A DNA stretch of 64,000 nt, from positions 48,353-112,352 of the forward strand of contig NZ_RPOC01000013.1 in assembly GCF_003946915.1 (NCBI RefSeq). Direction: 5' to 3'. The notes below the pieces were generated by a model. It did no database searches. It worked only from the letters and a program-made list of their open reading frames with translations, and had not been told where the DNA came from. Shown here one piece after another: positions 16,741 through 26,170 of the stretch. Numbering within the stretch: the first letter of the stretch is position 1; each line of letters begins with the position of its first letter. The translations under genes were made by a program, and so were the position numbers. The stretch comes from Flavobacterium ustbae (GTDB lineage Bacteria; Bacteroidota; Bacteroidia; Flavobacteriales; Flavobacteriaceae).

Positions 16741-18924
16741 ATGCCCCAAAAACGGATTTTTTTACTTCTACTCTTTGTTCTGAATTGCTTTGTCAGTTCG
16801 GCGACTCCGCAATCTAATTGTAATCTGGATCCTAAGATTGATAAGATTGTAAAAAAAGCACTTTTAAATTTTAGGGAATCTAACTTCGAAAAATCACTTA
16901 TCTATTCTAGAACAGCTCTAAATGCTGCAACTGCAAAAAAAGATTATTGTCTTATTGCCCGCTCTTATAATATTATTGCGGCCAATTACAATGAGCTGAC
17001 AGAATTTGATAAAGCTGTTTTTTTCTATAAAAAAGGGCTGTACTATGCCAATAAAACTAGTAATGATACCTTAAAATGCAATCTCTACAATAATCTAGGG
17101 AATATGTTTTGTTTCGAAAAGAAACAGTTTGATGAAGGAATTCGTTATTACAAAAAAGCAGTGGCCTATGCTTTAAGAATCAATGATTTAAAAGAAGTGT
17201 ATTTTACCAATGTAAATATTGCTTGGGCTTATTTTGATATTGGAAATTACAATCAAGGATATCTTTTTCTAAAATATGTCAATAGCACAAAAGTAAAGTA
17301 CAATGATGGTGCTACAGAAGTTATTGTTCATATGCTGAATGGCATTTATTCGAGTTACAAAAACAATGACAAGGCTGCAAATGTTCATTTTTTGAATGCA
17401 ATTGAAGCAGGAAAAAGATGCCAGGAAAAAACAGATTTGGCGCATGCTTATTTAGAATATTCACATTTTTTAAATAAAATAAACAAGCATAAAGAAGCTT
17501 ATGAAGCGCTTGTTAATCATTACAATGTTTCAGATAAGCTCTATGATGCTAAAAAGCTTAAAAAAGCATCTCAGGCTGGTTTAAGTTTGGAATTGGACGA
17601 ATATAAAAGACAAATTGATAAAGTTGAAGGCGAAAAAGTCGAACAATCTCAAAGTTTACGAAAATCAAAAATTATTGTAGTTCTTTTTATTTTGATTTCG
17701 CTAATTCTTTTAGTTTTGATTGTCACTTTGATAAAGAATATCAGATATAAGAAAAAACACAATTTAGAGCTTCTTCAAGCCAAAGAAATTGCAGAAGAAG
17801 CTTCTCTGCTCAAAACACAATTTATATCAACCATAAGCCACGAATTGCGTACGCCACTTTATGGGGTTGTCGGAATAACCAATATGCTGCTTGAAGAACA
17901 CAAAGAAATTTCAAGAAGCCAGCATTTAAGTTCGCTGAAATTTTCTGCTAGATATCTATTATCTCTAGTAAATGATATTCTCCAAATCAATAAAATTGAA
18001 GAAAATAAAATCGTACTTGAAAACCTAACTTTTAATATTTCTGATGAAATTACGGTAATCAAAAATTCGCTTTCTTTTCTTTCCCAAAAAAACAATAATA
18101 GGATTTCTATTGATATTGATTCTAATATTCCCGAGTATTTAATTGGAGATAAATTGCGTTTAGCGCAGATTTTGATGAATCTCGTAAGCAACGCATTAAA
18201 ATTTACCAAAGACGGACAAGTTGAAATTATCGTAAAACTCAATAAAGTTGAAGGTAAACTGTATTATTTAGACTTCTTGATAAAAGATAACGGAATAGGA
18301 ATCGCACTTGTAGACCAGAATAAAATTTTTGAAAAGTTTGTTCAAGTTGGTAGAAAAGACGAAGATTATCAAGGTACAGGTTTAGGACTCAGCATTGTAA
18401 AAAGACTTCTGGGGCTTTTTGGAAGCACGATTACGCTAGACAGTGATTTAGGAAAAGGAACTTCTTTTTCGTTTACAATCGCTTTTGAACACGATTTAGC
18501 CAAAACGAAAAGTATTATTGATGAGATTGAAGTAGATCTGACTTCGAGCGAAATTTATAAAATTTTAGTGGTAGAAGATAATTTGATTAACCAGCTAGTG
18601 ACCAAAAAGATTATCGAAAAAAATAATTATGCCTGCAAAGTGGTAGAAGATGGTTTTGGAGCACTCAAAATTTTAGAAGACGAAACCTTCGATTTGATTT
18701 TAATGGATATTAATATGCCTTTAATGAACGGATTTGAAACTACTAAAAGAATTCGCCTTTTAGGCATAGAAACGCCAATTGTGGCTCTGACAGCTTTTGA
18801 TAAAGATGAAATCACTGATGAAGCCATTTCGTCTGGAATGAATGATATTATAATTAAACCTTTTGAGCCGGTTAAATTGTTCAAAATAATCAATTTCCTT
18901 ATAAACGAAAAAAACGCTGTTTAG
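16741..18924 (+). CDS. TPR-containing hybrid histidine kinase/response regulator
   Basis: A 727-residue sensor. It has a signal peptide (residues 1-22) and a periplasmic array of TPR repeats to about residue 290. One transmembrane helix follows near residues 310-332 (IIVVLFILISLILLVLIVTLI). The HisKA domain has phospho-acceptor His367 in ISHELRTPL. The HATPase domain shows NLVSNALKFT, DNGIGI and GTGLGLSIV. The C-terminal receiver has acceptor Asp656 in LILMDINMP, and KPFE supplies the receiver lysine. No DNA-binding output is fused, so phosphate probably passes to a separate protein. The signal is unknown; TPR arrays usually bind protein or peptide partners. The stop codon lies inside a terminator shared with the convergent helicase gene. 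Confidence 0.9.
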   Translation: MPQKRIFLLLLFVLNCFVSSATPQSNCNLDPKIDKIVKKALLNFRESNFEKSLIYSRTALNAATAKKDYCLIARSYNIIAANYNELTEFDKAVFFYKKGLYYANKTSNDTLKCNLYNNLGNMFCFEKKQFDEGIRYYKKAVAYALRINDLKEVYFTNVNIAWAYFDIGNYNQGYLFLKYVNSTKVKYNDGATEVIVHMLNGIYSSYKNNDKAANVHFLNAIEAGKRCQEKTDLAHAYLEYSHFLNKINKHKEAYEALVNHYNVSDKLYDAKKLKKASQAGLSLELDEYKRQIDKVEGEKVEQSQSLRKSKIIVVLFILISLILLVLIVTLIKNIRYKKKHNLELLQAKEIAEEASLLKTQFISTISHELRTPLYGVVGITNMLLEEHKEISRSQHLSSLKFSARYLLSLVNDILQINKIEENKIVLENLTFNISDEITVIKNSLSFLSQKNNNRISIDIDSNIPEYLIGDKLRLAQILMNLVSNALKFTKDGQVEIIVKLNKVEGKLYYLDFLIKDNGIGIALVDQNKIFEKFVQVGRKDEDYQGTGLGLSIVKRLLGLFGSTITLDSDLGKGTSFSFTIAFEHDLAKTKSIIDEIEVDLTSSEIYKILVVEDNLINQLVTKKIIEKNNYACKVVEDGFGALKILEDETFDLILMDINMPLMNGFETTKRIRLLGIETPIVALTAFDKDEITDEAISSGMNDIIIKPFEPVKLFKIINFLINEKNAV

Positions 18925-18942
18925 TACCAGCGTTTTTTATTT
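18908..18942. terminator. Bidirectional terminator embedded in two convergent coding ends
   Basis: AAAACGCTG (18911-18919) / CAGCGTTTT (18928-18936) forms a hairpin with A/T runs on both sides. It includes the stop codons of both the kinase gene (plus) and the helicase gene (minus), whose ends overlap by 4 bases. Confidence 0.85.
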
Positions 18943-20168
18943 TTTTTAGAATTATCTGACTTTCTCGATTTGTGAGCGCCACCGCTTCTGTTGGAGTTTT
19001 TAGGTTTTTCTCCTGCTTCTGGACTTCCAGAATGCCATTGATACGGATGATCAGCAATCGTTTTTACATCTACTTTAATTAGTTTCTGAATGTCTTTCCA
19101 ATATGGAAGTTCGTCTTTTCCGCAGAAAGAAATAGCGATACCGCCATTTCCTGCACGGCCAGTACGACCAATACGGTGCACATATGTTTCTGGAATATTT
19201 GGTAAATCAAAATTGATCACGTACGGAAGCTGTTCAATATCAATTCCTCTCGCTGCAATATCTGTCGCTACTAGAACGCCAACTTCTTTGTTTTTAAAGG
19301 CATCCAAAACTCTTTGTCTTGCATTTTGAGATTTGTCTCCGTGAATAGCTTCTGCAGGAATATCTTTTTTGCGAAGTGCTTTTACAACATTATCGGCACC
19401 ATGTTTTGTTCTAGAGAAAACAAGCACGTTTGATAAATTTTCTTCTTTAATTAAAGTATATAATAAGTTTCTTTTTTCGGTTTTATCTACAAAATAAATA
19501 CGCTGTTCTACGTTTTCTGCTGTAGAAGAAACGGGAGAAACTTCTACTTTTTCTGGATCTTGCAAAAACATTTCTGCCAGTTCGCGAATTGCAATTGGCA
19601 TTGTTGCAGAGAAAAGTAAAGTCTGTCTGTTTTTAGGAGTTAGTTTTACGATTTTTTTTACATCGTTTATAAAACCCATATCCAACATCTGATCGGCTTC
19701 GTCAAGCACTAAAGTGTGCAAGTGATTAAAGTCAAGAAAACCTTGTTTATGAAGGTCTAATAAACGTCCAGGAGTAGCAATTAAAATATCGACTCCATTT
19801 TTTAAAGCTTCAACTTGAGGGTTTTGCGAAACTCCACCAAAAATGGTCAGCTGCGTTAAATTGGTATATTTGGCATAAGTGTCAAAACTTTGTCCAATTT
19901 GTACTGCTAGTTCGCGGGTAGGAGTAACCACGAGCGCGCGAATTAATTTCGCTTTTTTTGATGAACCGACAATGCGGTGTAATTGGTGTATAATTGGAAT
20001 AGCAAAAGCCGCTGTTTTTCCTGTTCCGGTCTGCGCACAGCCAATTAAATCACGGCCCGCCAAAACAATAGGAATAGATTTTTCCTGAATTGGAGTAGGA
20101 TTTAAATAGCCTTCTTCAAATACGGCTTTTTGTATACTTTTTGAAAGTGATAGATCTTCGAATAACAT
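18921..20168 (-). CDS. DEAD-box RNA helicase, RhlE-like
   Basis: A 415-residue ATP-dependent RNA helicase. All core motifs are present: Q motif (NPTPIQEKSIP), Walker A AQTGTGKT (residues 46-53), PTRELA, TPGRLL, Walker B VLDEADQMLD, SAT (LFSATMP), VLVFSRT, VATDIAARGID and HRIGRTGRAG. The domain order and short basic Ser/Lys/Gly-rich tail (HKSRKSDNSKKNKKRWY) fit the RhlE group, which remodels RNA in ribosome assembly and decay, often in the cold. CAAAGATA at 20214-20221 is a leftward -7 box (TATCTTTG) for this gene. Confidence 0.93.
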   Translation of the reverse strand: MLFEDLSLSKSIQKAVFEEGYLNPTPIQEKSIPIVLAGRDLIGCAQTGTGKTAAFAIPIIHQLHRIVGSSKKAKLIRALVVTPTRELAVQIGQSFDTYAKYTNLTQLTIFGGVSQNPQVEALKNGVDILIATPGRLLDLHKQGFLDFNHLHTLVLDEADQMLDMGFINDVKKIVKLTPKNRQTLLFSATMPIAIRELAEMFLQDPEKVEVSPVSSTAENVEQRIYFVDKTEKRNLLYTLIKEENLSNVLVFSRTKHGADNVVKALRKKDIPAEAIHGDKSQNARQRVLDAFKNKEVGVLVATDIAARGIDIEQLPYVINFDLPNIPETYVHRIGRTGRAGNGGIAISFCGKDELPYWKDIQKLIKVDVKTIADHPYQWHSGSPEAGEKPKNSNRSGGAHKSRKSDNSKKNKKRWY

Positions 20169-20303
20169 ATCTTAGGTGATTAACTATTTTAGTTTTAATG
20201 CTAAAATGCCGTGCAAAGATAAGTTTATTCAGTTAATCGTTTGTTTGAATTGGCTTTTATTTGGCAAAACCAATTTTTTCGGTGTTTATAATCAGCTTTT
20301 AAA

Positions 20304-21341
20304 TCAATCCTTTTCGATGTTTGCCTTAATGAAATCGGTTACCAAATAACCAATTAATTTGCCTATTAAATTATTATTTGGAGCATTGTCTAAATCTGGT
20401 GCTCCTTCGCAGATATGCAGATATGCGGCGTTTTTATGTTCGCCAAAGAAAGAAACAAATTGTCTCAATTCTTCAACCGAAAATCCGCTTATGGTCATGG
20501 CGCTGCTGGCAATGTTGGGAATTGCATCTAGATCGATCTCGATTCCGAAAGCATCATTTTTTACAAAATCTAAAGCAGTAATCATTTCGCGATTAAAATC
20601 TTTTTCTTTTCTAATATTGACACTGTCGTACGTATTATATCTAACGCGATCTTCGAGTTTTTTAATGATATCTAAAACACTTTTTGAAGTGTAATTTTCA
20701 TGAAGACCAAAAATGAAATATTTTTTTAAAAAACCTTCTTCATAAGCATAAGAAAATCCGTTTCCGCTATGACGGCCTTCTAAAATTCTGAAATCAGAAT
20801 GCGCATCAAAATTAATAGCGTTCACAGGTTTTCCTTTTGCAAGAGCGGCACCTTTAATGTTTCCGTAAGCATTATTGTGGCCTCCACCGATAATAATAGG
20901 TGTTTTTCCAGCTTTGATTATGGTAAAAATAATGTGAGATACTTCTTTGTCTATTTTTTCAACCAGCTGGCTTAATTTAGAACGATCGTCAATATCATTA
21001 AAATCTAAGTTTTCTACATTACGCATTTCTTCGGCTACATTGATATGACCTAGAATAATAATATTGCTTCCCTTAGAAAAACGATTATGCTGAATGTTGG
21101 CAATGCTTTTTATAGCAGATTGCCATGCAGAGGCGGCTCCTGGTCTTCCGTAATTGGCACGAATGCCAATATCTTCTGGAATTCCTAAAAGAACATATTG
21201 GGCTTCACTTTCTTTAATAAAATCAACTTTGTCTGCTCCTGGTGGAATGACAAGCATTTTTTCTCCGAACTTTATTTCGCCACTTCTATGATTTGTGATT
21301 TTAGCTAAATCATTTATAGTGAAAGGGATTAATTTTTCCAT
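20304..21341 (-). CDS. hutG: Formimidoylglutamase (arginase/ureohydrolase family)
   Basis: Hydrolyses N-formimidoyl-L-glutamate to glutamate and formamide, the last step of histidine degradation. The 345-residue protein carries the binuclear Mn site of ureohydrolases: GGGHNNAYG, FDAHSDFR and IEIDLDAI. The N-terminal region MEKLIPFTINDLAKITNHR and the length match the Bacteroidetes formimidoylglutamase group rather than arginase or agmatinase. The hut assignment is strengthened by hutI about 1 kb upstream on the same strand, although an opposite-strand gene separates the two. A possible leftward -7 box (TATTTTTG) lies at 21359-21366. Confidence 0.85.
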   Translation of the reverse strand: MEKLIPFTINDLAKITNHRSGEIKFGEKMLVIPPGADKVDFIKESEAQYVLLGIPEDIGIRANYGRPGAASAWQSAIKSIANIQHNRFSKGSNIIILGHINVAEEMRNVENLDFNDIDDRSKLSQLVEKIDKEVSHIIFTIIKAGKTPIIIGGGHNNAYGNIKGAALAKGKPVNAINFDAHSDFRILEGRHSGNGFSYAYEEGFLKKYFIFGLHENYTSKSVLDIIKKLEDRVRYNTYDSVNIRKEKDFNREMITALDFVKNDAFGIEIDLDAIPNIASSAMTISGFSVEELRQFVSFFGEHKNAAYLHICEGAPDLDNAPNNNLIGKLIGYLVTDFIKANIEKD

Positions 21342-21439
21342 GAAAAAAATTTATTTTCCAAAAATAATATAATTGTAGAAACTTACGTTATTACCTTATA
21401 TTAATTCTTAAATTTGTTATTAAAGAAAATTATTTAAAT

Positions 21440-22318
21440 ATGGAAAACCCAAAGAACAACAATTCAAGTCTAAAGGCGGTAATCGCAGTTTTAGCAGTCC
21501 TACTTATTGGTAGCTTAGTTTATATTTTCAAATTATCTTCTGATACAGATGTAGTTAAGACAGAGCTTACCACTACAATGACAGAAAAAGAATCTGTAAT
21601 GAAAGATTTACAGGAACTAAAAGCAACTTACGATGCTGCAATTGCTGAAAACACTTCTATGTCTGACGAATTAATTCAAGAAAGAGATAAAGTTGTCGCT
21701 TTAATGGATGATTTGAACAAATCTAAAGGAGATGTTTCTAAATACAAATCTCAAGTTCAAGCAATGCAGAGCAAAATGAAAACTTTAGTTGCTGAAAACG
21801 ATGAGTTGAAAAAACAAAATGGTGTTTTAACTACTCAAAGAGACAGTACTATTGTAGTTTTAGGAGAATCTAAAAAATATAATGAAGTATTAGTTGGTCA
21901 AAATGAAGAACTAGCTAAAACTGTAGAAAAAGGTGCTAAATTATCTGTATTAAATACAAAAACTTCAGCTTATAAATTGAAAAGCTCTGGTAAACAAATT
22001 GAAACAGATAAAGCAAGCCGTGCTGACGTTCTAAAAGTTAGTTTTACAATTGCTGAAAACCAAATTGCAAAATCTGGAGACAAAACGTATTATGTTCAGG
22101 TTATTGATGCTAAAAACAATGTTTTAGGAGAAAAGAAAACAGAAAGTTTTGGAGATAATTCATTAACTTACAGCTTCAAAACTACTGTAAAATACGAAAA
22201 CAAAACTGTTCAAGTTAGTGAAGATCTTCCTGGAAAAGATTTCGCTAAAGGAACTTACTTTATCAATGTTTTTGATAATGACGAATTAGTTTCTAAAACA
22301 AGTTTCAGTTTAAGATAA
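21440..22318 (+). CDS. Membrane-anchored coiled-coil protein of unknown function
   Basis: A 292-residue protein. The short Asn/Lys-rich N-terminus is followed by a transmembrane helix (AVIAVLAVLLIGSLVYIF, residues 13-30). A coiled coil follows over about residues 35-160, with heptad-like Leu, Met and Val positions and many Glu and Lys. The C-terminal beta-rich domain is about 120 residues (from SVLNTKTSAYKLKSS), with repeated strands ending KTSFSLR. The layout suggests an inner-membrane anchor with a periplasmic sensor or scaffold domain. I do not recognise the family. It lies between hutG and hutI but on the opposite strand, so it is not part of the hut pathway by operon logic. A -7 box TAAATTTG occurs at 21409-21416. 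Confidence 0.78.
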   Translation: MENPKNNNSSLKAVIAVLAVLLIGSLVYIFKLSSDTDVVKTELTTTMTEKESVMKDLQELKATYDAAIAENTSMSDELIQERDKVVALMDDLNKSKGDVSKYKSQVQAMQSKMKTLVAENDELKKQNGVLTTQRDSTIVVLGESKKYNEVLVGQNEELAKTVEKGAKLSVLNTKTSAYKLKSSGKQIETDKASRADVLKVSFTIAENQIAKSGDKTYYVQVIDAKNNVLGEKKTESFGDNSLTYSFKTTVKYENKTVQVSEDLPGKDFAKGTYFINVFDNDELVSKTSFSLR

Positions 22319-22353
22319 TCAGCCGAAGAGGAAAAAATACCACTTAAGATATT

Positions 22354-22386
22354 AAAGGTCTGCAAAAAATGCAGACCTTTTTTTAT
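22354..22386 (+). terminator. Rho-independent terminator
   Basis: The 10-bp stem AAAGGTCTGC / GCAGACCTTT is followed by a T run, 36 bases after the coiled-coil gene. Confidence 0.9.
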
Positions 22387-22419
22387 ACAATAAAGTAAGT
22401 TTGAATAATAAGTTGAAGG

Positions 22420-23658
22420 CTATTCTAATATTTTACCTTCAACAAAAACAGATTCAATAAGATTGCTCCCAAAAGCATAAGGAATCTGATAATAAGAAGA
22501 AATTGGTTTTGTCAGGATTAAATTGGCTTTTTTGCCTTTTGTAATGCTTCCATGCGTTTCTGAAAGTCCCATTGCATAAGCTCCGTTTATTGTTGCCGCG
22601 TTGATGGCTTCTTCTGGTGTCATTTTCATTTTAATGCAAGCCGTTGCCACGACAAAATTCATATTTCCAGATGGAGTAGAACCCGGGTTAAAATCGGTTG
22701 CCAATGCTAGCGGAAGACCTGCTTTTAGCATTTCTCTTGCCGGCGTATATGGAATGCTTAAAAAATAAGAACAAGATGGCAAAGCAACAGGCATTGTTTG
22801 TGTGTCTTTTAATGCTAGAATATCCTCAGGATTCATAATTTCAAGATGATCTACAGAAAGCGCGTTAAATTTAATTCCAGCCTGAATGCCGCCAATAGAA
22901 TTAAATTGATTAACGTGAATTTTAGGCTTTAAACCAAAGTCGATCCCAGCTTGCATAATTTTTTCGGTTTCTTCTACAGAGAAATAACCGCTTTCGCAAA
23001 AAACATCAACATATTGTGCTAGTTTGTTTTTGGCAATTTCAGGAATCATTTGAGTAATTATTTCATCAATGTAACCTTCTTTATTTTCTTTATAATGAGT
23101 TGGAAAAGCATGCGCGCCCAAAAAAGTAGCTTTTATAGAAATTGGATAATTTTCTGCCAGTTTTTTAATAACGCGAAGCATTTTCAGTTCGCCTTCAATC
23201 GTTAATCCGTAACCTGATTTGATTTCAACGGCTCCAGTTCCTAAGTGCATTACTTCTTCAAGTCGAATTTTAGATTGTTCGTAAATTTCTTCTTCAGAAG
23301 TCTCGTTTAGTTTTTTAGCCGAATTCAAAATTCCGCCACCACGATTCGCAATTTCCTCATAAGAAAGTCCGTTTATGCGGTCTACAAATTCTTGTTCGCG
23401 ATTTCCTGCGTAAACGATATGAGTATGACTATCACACCAAGACGGAAGAATAACTTTTCCAGTCGCATCAATAATTTCGTCTGCGTTTATTTTAGGAAGA
23501 TTTTCCATTGAGCCGAAATCCTCAATTAAATTGTCTTTTATAATTAAAAAAGCATTTTTAATAGTGGGAAGAATCGCCATTTCAGAACCTGAAACTTTAT
23601 CGATCGGAGTTTCGCGAACTTGAAGTAGTTCTTGTATGTTTGTGATTAAAGTGATCAT
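22420..23658 (-). CDS. hutI: Imidazolonepropionase
   Basis: Hydrolyses 4-imidazolone-5-propanoate to N-formimidoyl-L-glutamate, the substrate of HutG. The 412-residue amidohydrolase shows the metal-binding His pair in SHTHIVYAG, the substrate block RGGGILNSAKK, VEIKSGYGL, HVNQFNSIGG, SVDHLEIM and the catalytic Asp in ATDFNPGSTPSGNM. These are the characteristic HutI motifs in order. hutH and hutU are not in this window, so the pathway is split. It could be read with hutG only if transcription passed through the opposite-strand gene between them. Confidence 0.95.
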   Translation of the reverse strand: MITLITNIQELLQVRETPIDKVSGSEMAILPTIKNAFLIIKDNLIEDFGSMENLPKINADEIIDATGKVILPSWCDSHTHIVYAGNREQEFVDRINGLSYEEIANRGGGILNSAKKLNETSEEEIYEQSKIRLEEVMHLGTGAVEIKSGYGLTIEGELKMLRVIKKLAENYPISIKATFLGAHAFPTHYKENKEGYIDEIITQMIPEIAKNKLAQYVDVFCESGYFSVEETEKIMQAGIDFGLKPKIHVNQFNSIGGIQAGIKFNALSVDHLEIMNPEDILALKDTQTMPVALPSCSYFLSIPYTPAREMLKAGLPLALATDFNPGSTPSGNMNFVVATACIKMKMTPEEAINAATINGAYAMGLSETHGSITKGKKANLILTKPISSYYQIPYAFGSNLIESVFVEGKILE

Positions 23659-23778
23659 GAATATAAATTGTTATAAAAAACAAATTTGCTTCGCCTATTC
23701 CCTTCGGTCGAGTCACAAATTTTCACGGATTAGGATGTGAAAACTTGTGAAATTCGTAAAATTGTTTTTGTTTATGTA

Positions 23779-24828
23779 TTATTCTGAAACCGTAATTTCG
23801 AACATTTTATCCCAATATTTGCCTGTCACAAAAATAGTTTTTGTGATTGGATTATAAGCAATACCATTTAAAACTTCAGCGTTCTTAGCTTTAAGTGATT
23901 TGCGAAGATCTGCAAGGTTTAAAATCCCTTCAACTGCTCCTGATGCTGTATTTACTACAGCAATCGCATCTTTTTGCCATACGTTTGCATAGAATTTACC
24001 ATCAATTAATTCTAATTCATTAATAGCTTTAATTTTTGAAGTTCCTGAATAAACATTGATGTAATCAATTAATTTTTGGGTTGCGGGATCCATTTTCCAA
24101 ATTTTTTCAGTTCCGTCAGAATGATAGATGTATTTATCATCATGTGTCATTCCCCAACCTTCAATGTCTTTATCGTATTTGAATGTTTTTTCTAGTTTGA
24201 AAGTATTTGCATCATAAATGAAACCTGTTTTTTCTTGCCATGATAATTGGTATATTTTTCCATTGAAAAATGTTATTCCTTCACCAAAATATTCTTTATC
24301 AAGATCAACTTGTTTGACTACTTTTCCAGTTTTATAATCTACTTCTCTAAAATAAGAATCTCCTTTTTGTCCAGTACTTTCAAAAAGCCTTCCATCATGA
24401 AACTCTAAGCCTTCTGTAAAAGCTGTAGTATCATGTACAAAAGTGTTTACAACTTTATACTTTAATAATTTAGGTTCGATATCAGAAAAAACTTCAATTC
24501 TTTTAGTAGCATCAGAAGAATCTCCTTCGAAATAAACGGTAGCTTTTAGGTATTGATATCCTAATTTCTGATCTATTAATTCAAATCTAAAATCTTTGGC
24601 GCCTTTTGTACTTCCAACTCTTAAGTCGTTTATGAAGTAAGCAACGCTGTCGATTTCTTTCGAATTTGGGTTTAAAATTCCAATTGTAAGCGGTTCTTTT
24701 TGCGTAAAATGAGCCGGAAAAGCAGAATCATCGATAGTAAATAAAGAATTTTCACCTTTTTTTGTATCTCCACATCCAATTAATGTGATTCCTAATAAAA
24801 TGACAGCTAGGAAGTTATAATTTTTCAT
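23779..24828 (-). CDS. Glutaminyl-peptide cyclotransferase lipoprotein
   Basis: A 349-residue protein with a lipoprotein signal (LLGITLIGCGD, Cys near residue 19). The second half, from FVHDTTAFTEGLEFHDG, is a five-bladed propeller of the plant/bacterial glutaminyl cyclase type. It has the conserved TEGL, STGQKGDS, GEGITFF, EGWGMTHD and LNGIAYNP stretches. The enzyme cyclises N-terminal Gln to pyroglutamate on exported peptides. Because T9SS and Sec cargo in Flavobacterium often begin with Gln after signal cleavage, a role in capping secreted proteins is plausible. An N-terminal beta-domain (about residues 30-110) precedes the propeller. Confidence 0.88.
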   Translation of the reverse strand: MKNYNFLAVILLGITLIGCGDTKKGENSLFTIDDSAFPAHFTQKEPLTIGILNPNSKEIDSVAYFINDLRVGSTKGAKDFRFELIDQKLGYQYLKATVYFEGDSSDATKRIEVFSDIEPKLLKYKVVNTFVHDTTAFTEGLEFHDGRLFESTGQKGDSYFREVDYKTGKVVKQVDLDKEYFGEGITFFNGKIYQLSWQEKTGFIYDANTFKLEKTFKYDKDIEGWGMTHDDKYIYHSDGTEKIWKMDPATQKLIDYINVYSGTSKIKAINELELIDGKFYANVWQKDAIAVVNTASGAVEGILNLADLRKSLKAKNAEVLNGIAYNPITKTIFVTGKYWDKMFEITVSE

Positions 24829-24883
24829 AGTTTAAAATTTGAATAAGCCAATATACGACGATATTTTTATAGCAACAAAGGTC

Positions 24884-24913
24884 TTGCAAAAATATAAAAA
24901 GGTTGTATATTTG
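24884..24913 (+). promoter_or_regulatory. Consensus promoter for SRP RNA
   Basis: TTG at 24884-24886 and TATATTTG at 24906-24913 lie 19 bases apart, an exact match to the Bacteroidetes housekeeping consensus. The RNA begins about 5 bases downstream. Confidence 0.75.
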
Positions 24914-24917
24914 CACC

Positions 24918-25010
24918 GGCAAGTCCTACACGACCAGCTCCTGCAGACTCCCCCAGGATGGGAACATAGCAAGGGTACGTGGTTGAGCGGTGCGATGTAG
25001 GTCGCTTGCC
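24918..25010 (+). ncRNA. ffs: Small signal recognition particle RNA (4.5S)
   Basis: A 93-base RNA whose ends pair (GGCAAGTCCTACA near 24918 with TGTAGGTCGCTTGCC ending at 25010). The apical SRP core is present: CTCCCCCAGG, ATGGGAACATAGCAAGGGTA and TGAGCGG supply the conserved Ffh-binding internal loops. It guides Ffh to nascent membrane and secreted proteins. It is driven by a strong consensus promoter and followed by T-rich DNA. This is the short form lacking an Alu domain. Confidence 0.95.
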
Positions 25011-25092
25011 ATTTTTTATTTTTTAGAATTAATTAATTTGTGATCTTCCTTATGGGAGATTTTTTTATTTTTACCCCCATCTGAAGTTAGAT

Positions 25093-25185
25093 GTTATTGG
25101 TTAAAAGTTAAAAGTTGGCTGCTTTGTACAGTTCAAAATTAACCCAATTCCAAGAAACGTATAGCTCATAACCCATAACTTATCA
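25093..25185. repeat. Word-repeat spacer before the SDR gene
   Basis: Short repeated words (GTTAAAAGTTAAAAGTTGG, then CATAACCCATAACTTATCAC) fill the spacer and stop just before the ATG. It resembles the other word-repeat spacers in layout, but the arms pair poorly. Confidence 0.45.
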
Positions 25186-25193
25186 CTAAAAAA

Positions 25194-25997
25194 ATGAGTA
25201 AAGTCGTTTTAATTACTGGCGGTTCATCAGGAATCGGAAAATCTATTGGAGAATTTTTGCATCAAAAAGGTTTTGTTGTTTACGGAACAAGTAGAAACCC
25301 AGAGAAAGTTTTGAATTCTGTTTTCCCTTTGGTTGCCTTAGATGTCCGAAATTCAGAATCTATTAAAACTGCTGTTAGCAGAATTATCGAAACTTCTGGA
25401 AGATTAGATATTGTAATTAATAACGCTGGAGTTGGAATAACAGGTCCTTTGGAAGAAATTCCTACCGAAGAAATTAGAAATAATTTTGAAACTAACTTTT
25501 TTGGTCCAATTGAGGTTATGAAAGCTGCGTTGCCGCAAATGCGCAAACAAAACTCGGGACTTATTATCAATATCACTTCGATTGCAGGTTATATGGGACT
25601 TCCGTACAGAAGTGTTTATTCAGCATCAAAAGGGGCTTTAGAATTAATTACGGAAGCTTTGAGAATGGAGGTTAAATCTTTTGGAATTGAAATTACAAAT
25701 GTTGCACCTGGAGATTTTGCAACCAATATTGCGGCTGGACGTTACCATGCACCAGTTGTTAAAGATTCTGCTTATGAAAAAGTTTACGGAGACGTTTTGG
25801 CAACAATGAATGATCATGTAGATGCTGGAAGTAATCCGAATGAAATGGCAGAAGCAGTTTATAAAATCATTCAAACAAAAAAACCAAATGTACATTATAA
25901 GGTCGGTGCTTTTATGCAGAAGTTTTCGATTGTATTAAAACGCGCTCTTCCAGATAAAGTGTATGAGAAAATGCTTATGAATCATTATAAGTTGTAG
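25194..25997 (+). CDS. Short-chain dehydrogenase/reductase (SDR)
   Basis: A 267-residue classical SDR. The N-terminal dinucleotide motif is TGGSSGIGK (residues 8-16), NNAGVG follows near residue 80, the catalytic Ser lies in ITSIAG, and the YSASK catalytic pair is present. The Arg in TSRNP just after beta-strand 2 is consistent with NADP(H) preference. The C-terminus is extended and basic, with a hydrophobic stretch that may contact membrane. The substrate cannot be inferred. It stands alone after the SRP RNA gene. Confidence 0.88.
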   Translation: MSKVVLITGGSSGIGKSIGEFLHQKGFVVYGTSRNPEKVLNSVFPLVALDVRNSESIKTAVSRIIETSGRLDIVINNAGVGITGPLEEIPTEEIRNNFETNFFGPIEVMKAALPQMRKQNSGLIINITSIAGYMGLPYRSVYSASKGALELITEALRMEVKSFGIEITNVAPGDFATNIAAGRYHAPVVKDSAYEKVYGDVLATMNDHVDAGSNPNEMAEAVYKIIQTKKPNVHYKVGAFMQKFSIVLKRALPDKVYEKMLMNHYKL

Positions 25998-26079
25998 AAA
26001 AATGTAAAAAATACACTTATTTTTAACATATAATTTTAAAATGGTTTTAATTTTAAAAACGTTATTGATATTGATTTTG

Positions 26080-26087
26080 TAATTTTG
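26080..26087 (+). promoter_or_regulatory. Probable -7 box for the transaldolase gene
   Basis: TAATTTTG matches the -7 consensus. Transcription from about 26094 would give a leader of roughly 77 bases. Confidence 0.4.
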
Positions 26088-26170
26088 CAGCTATATTTTC
26101 TTTTTGAATATCTATTGGAAGGAAATTAACAAACATATATACAAACAAACCATTTTTAATTAAACAAATT

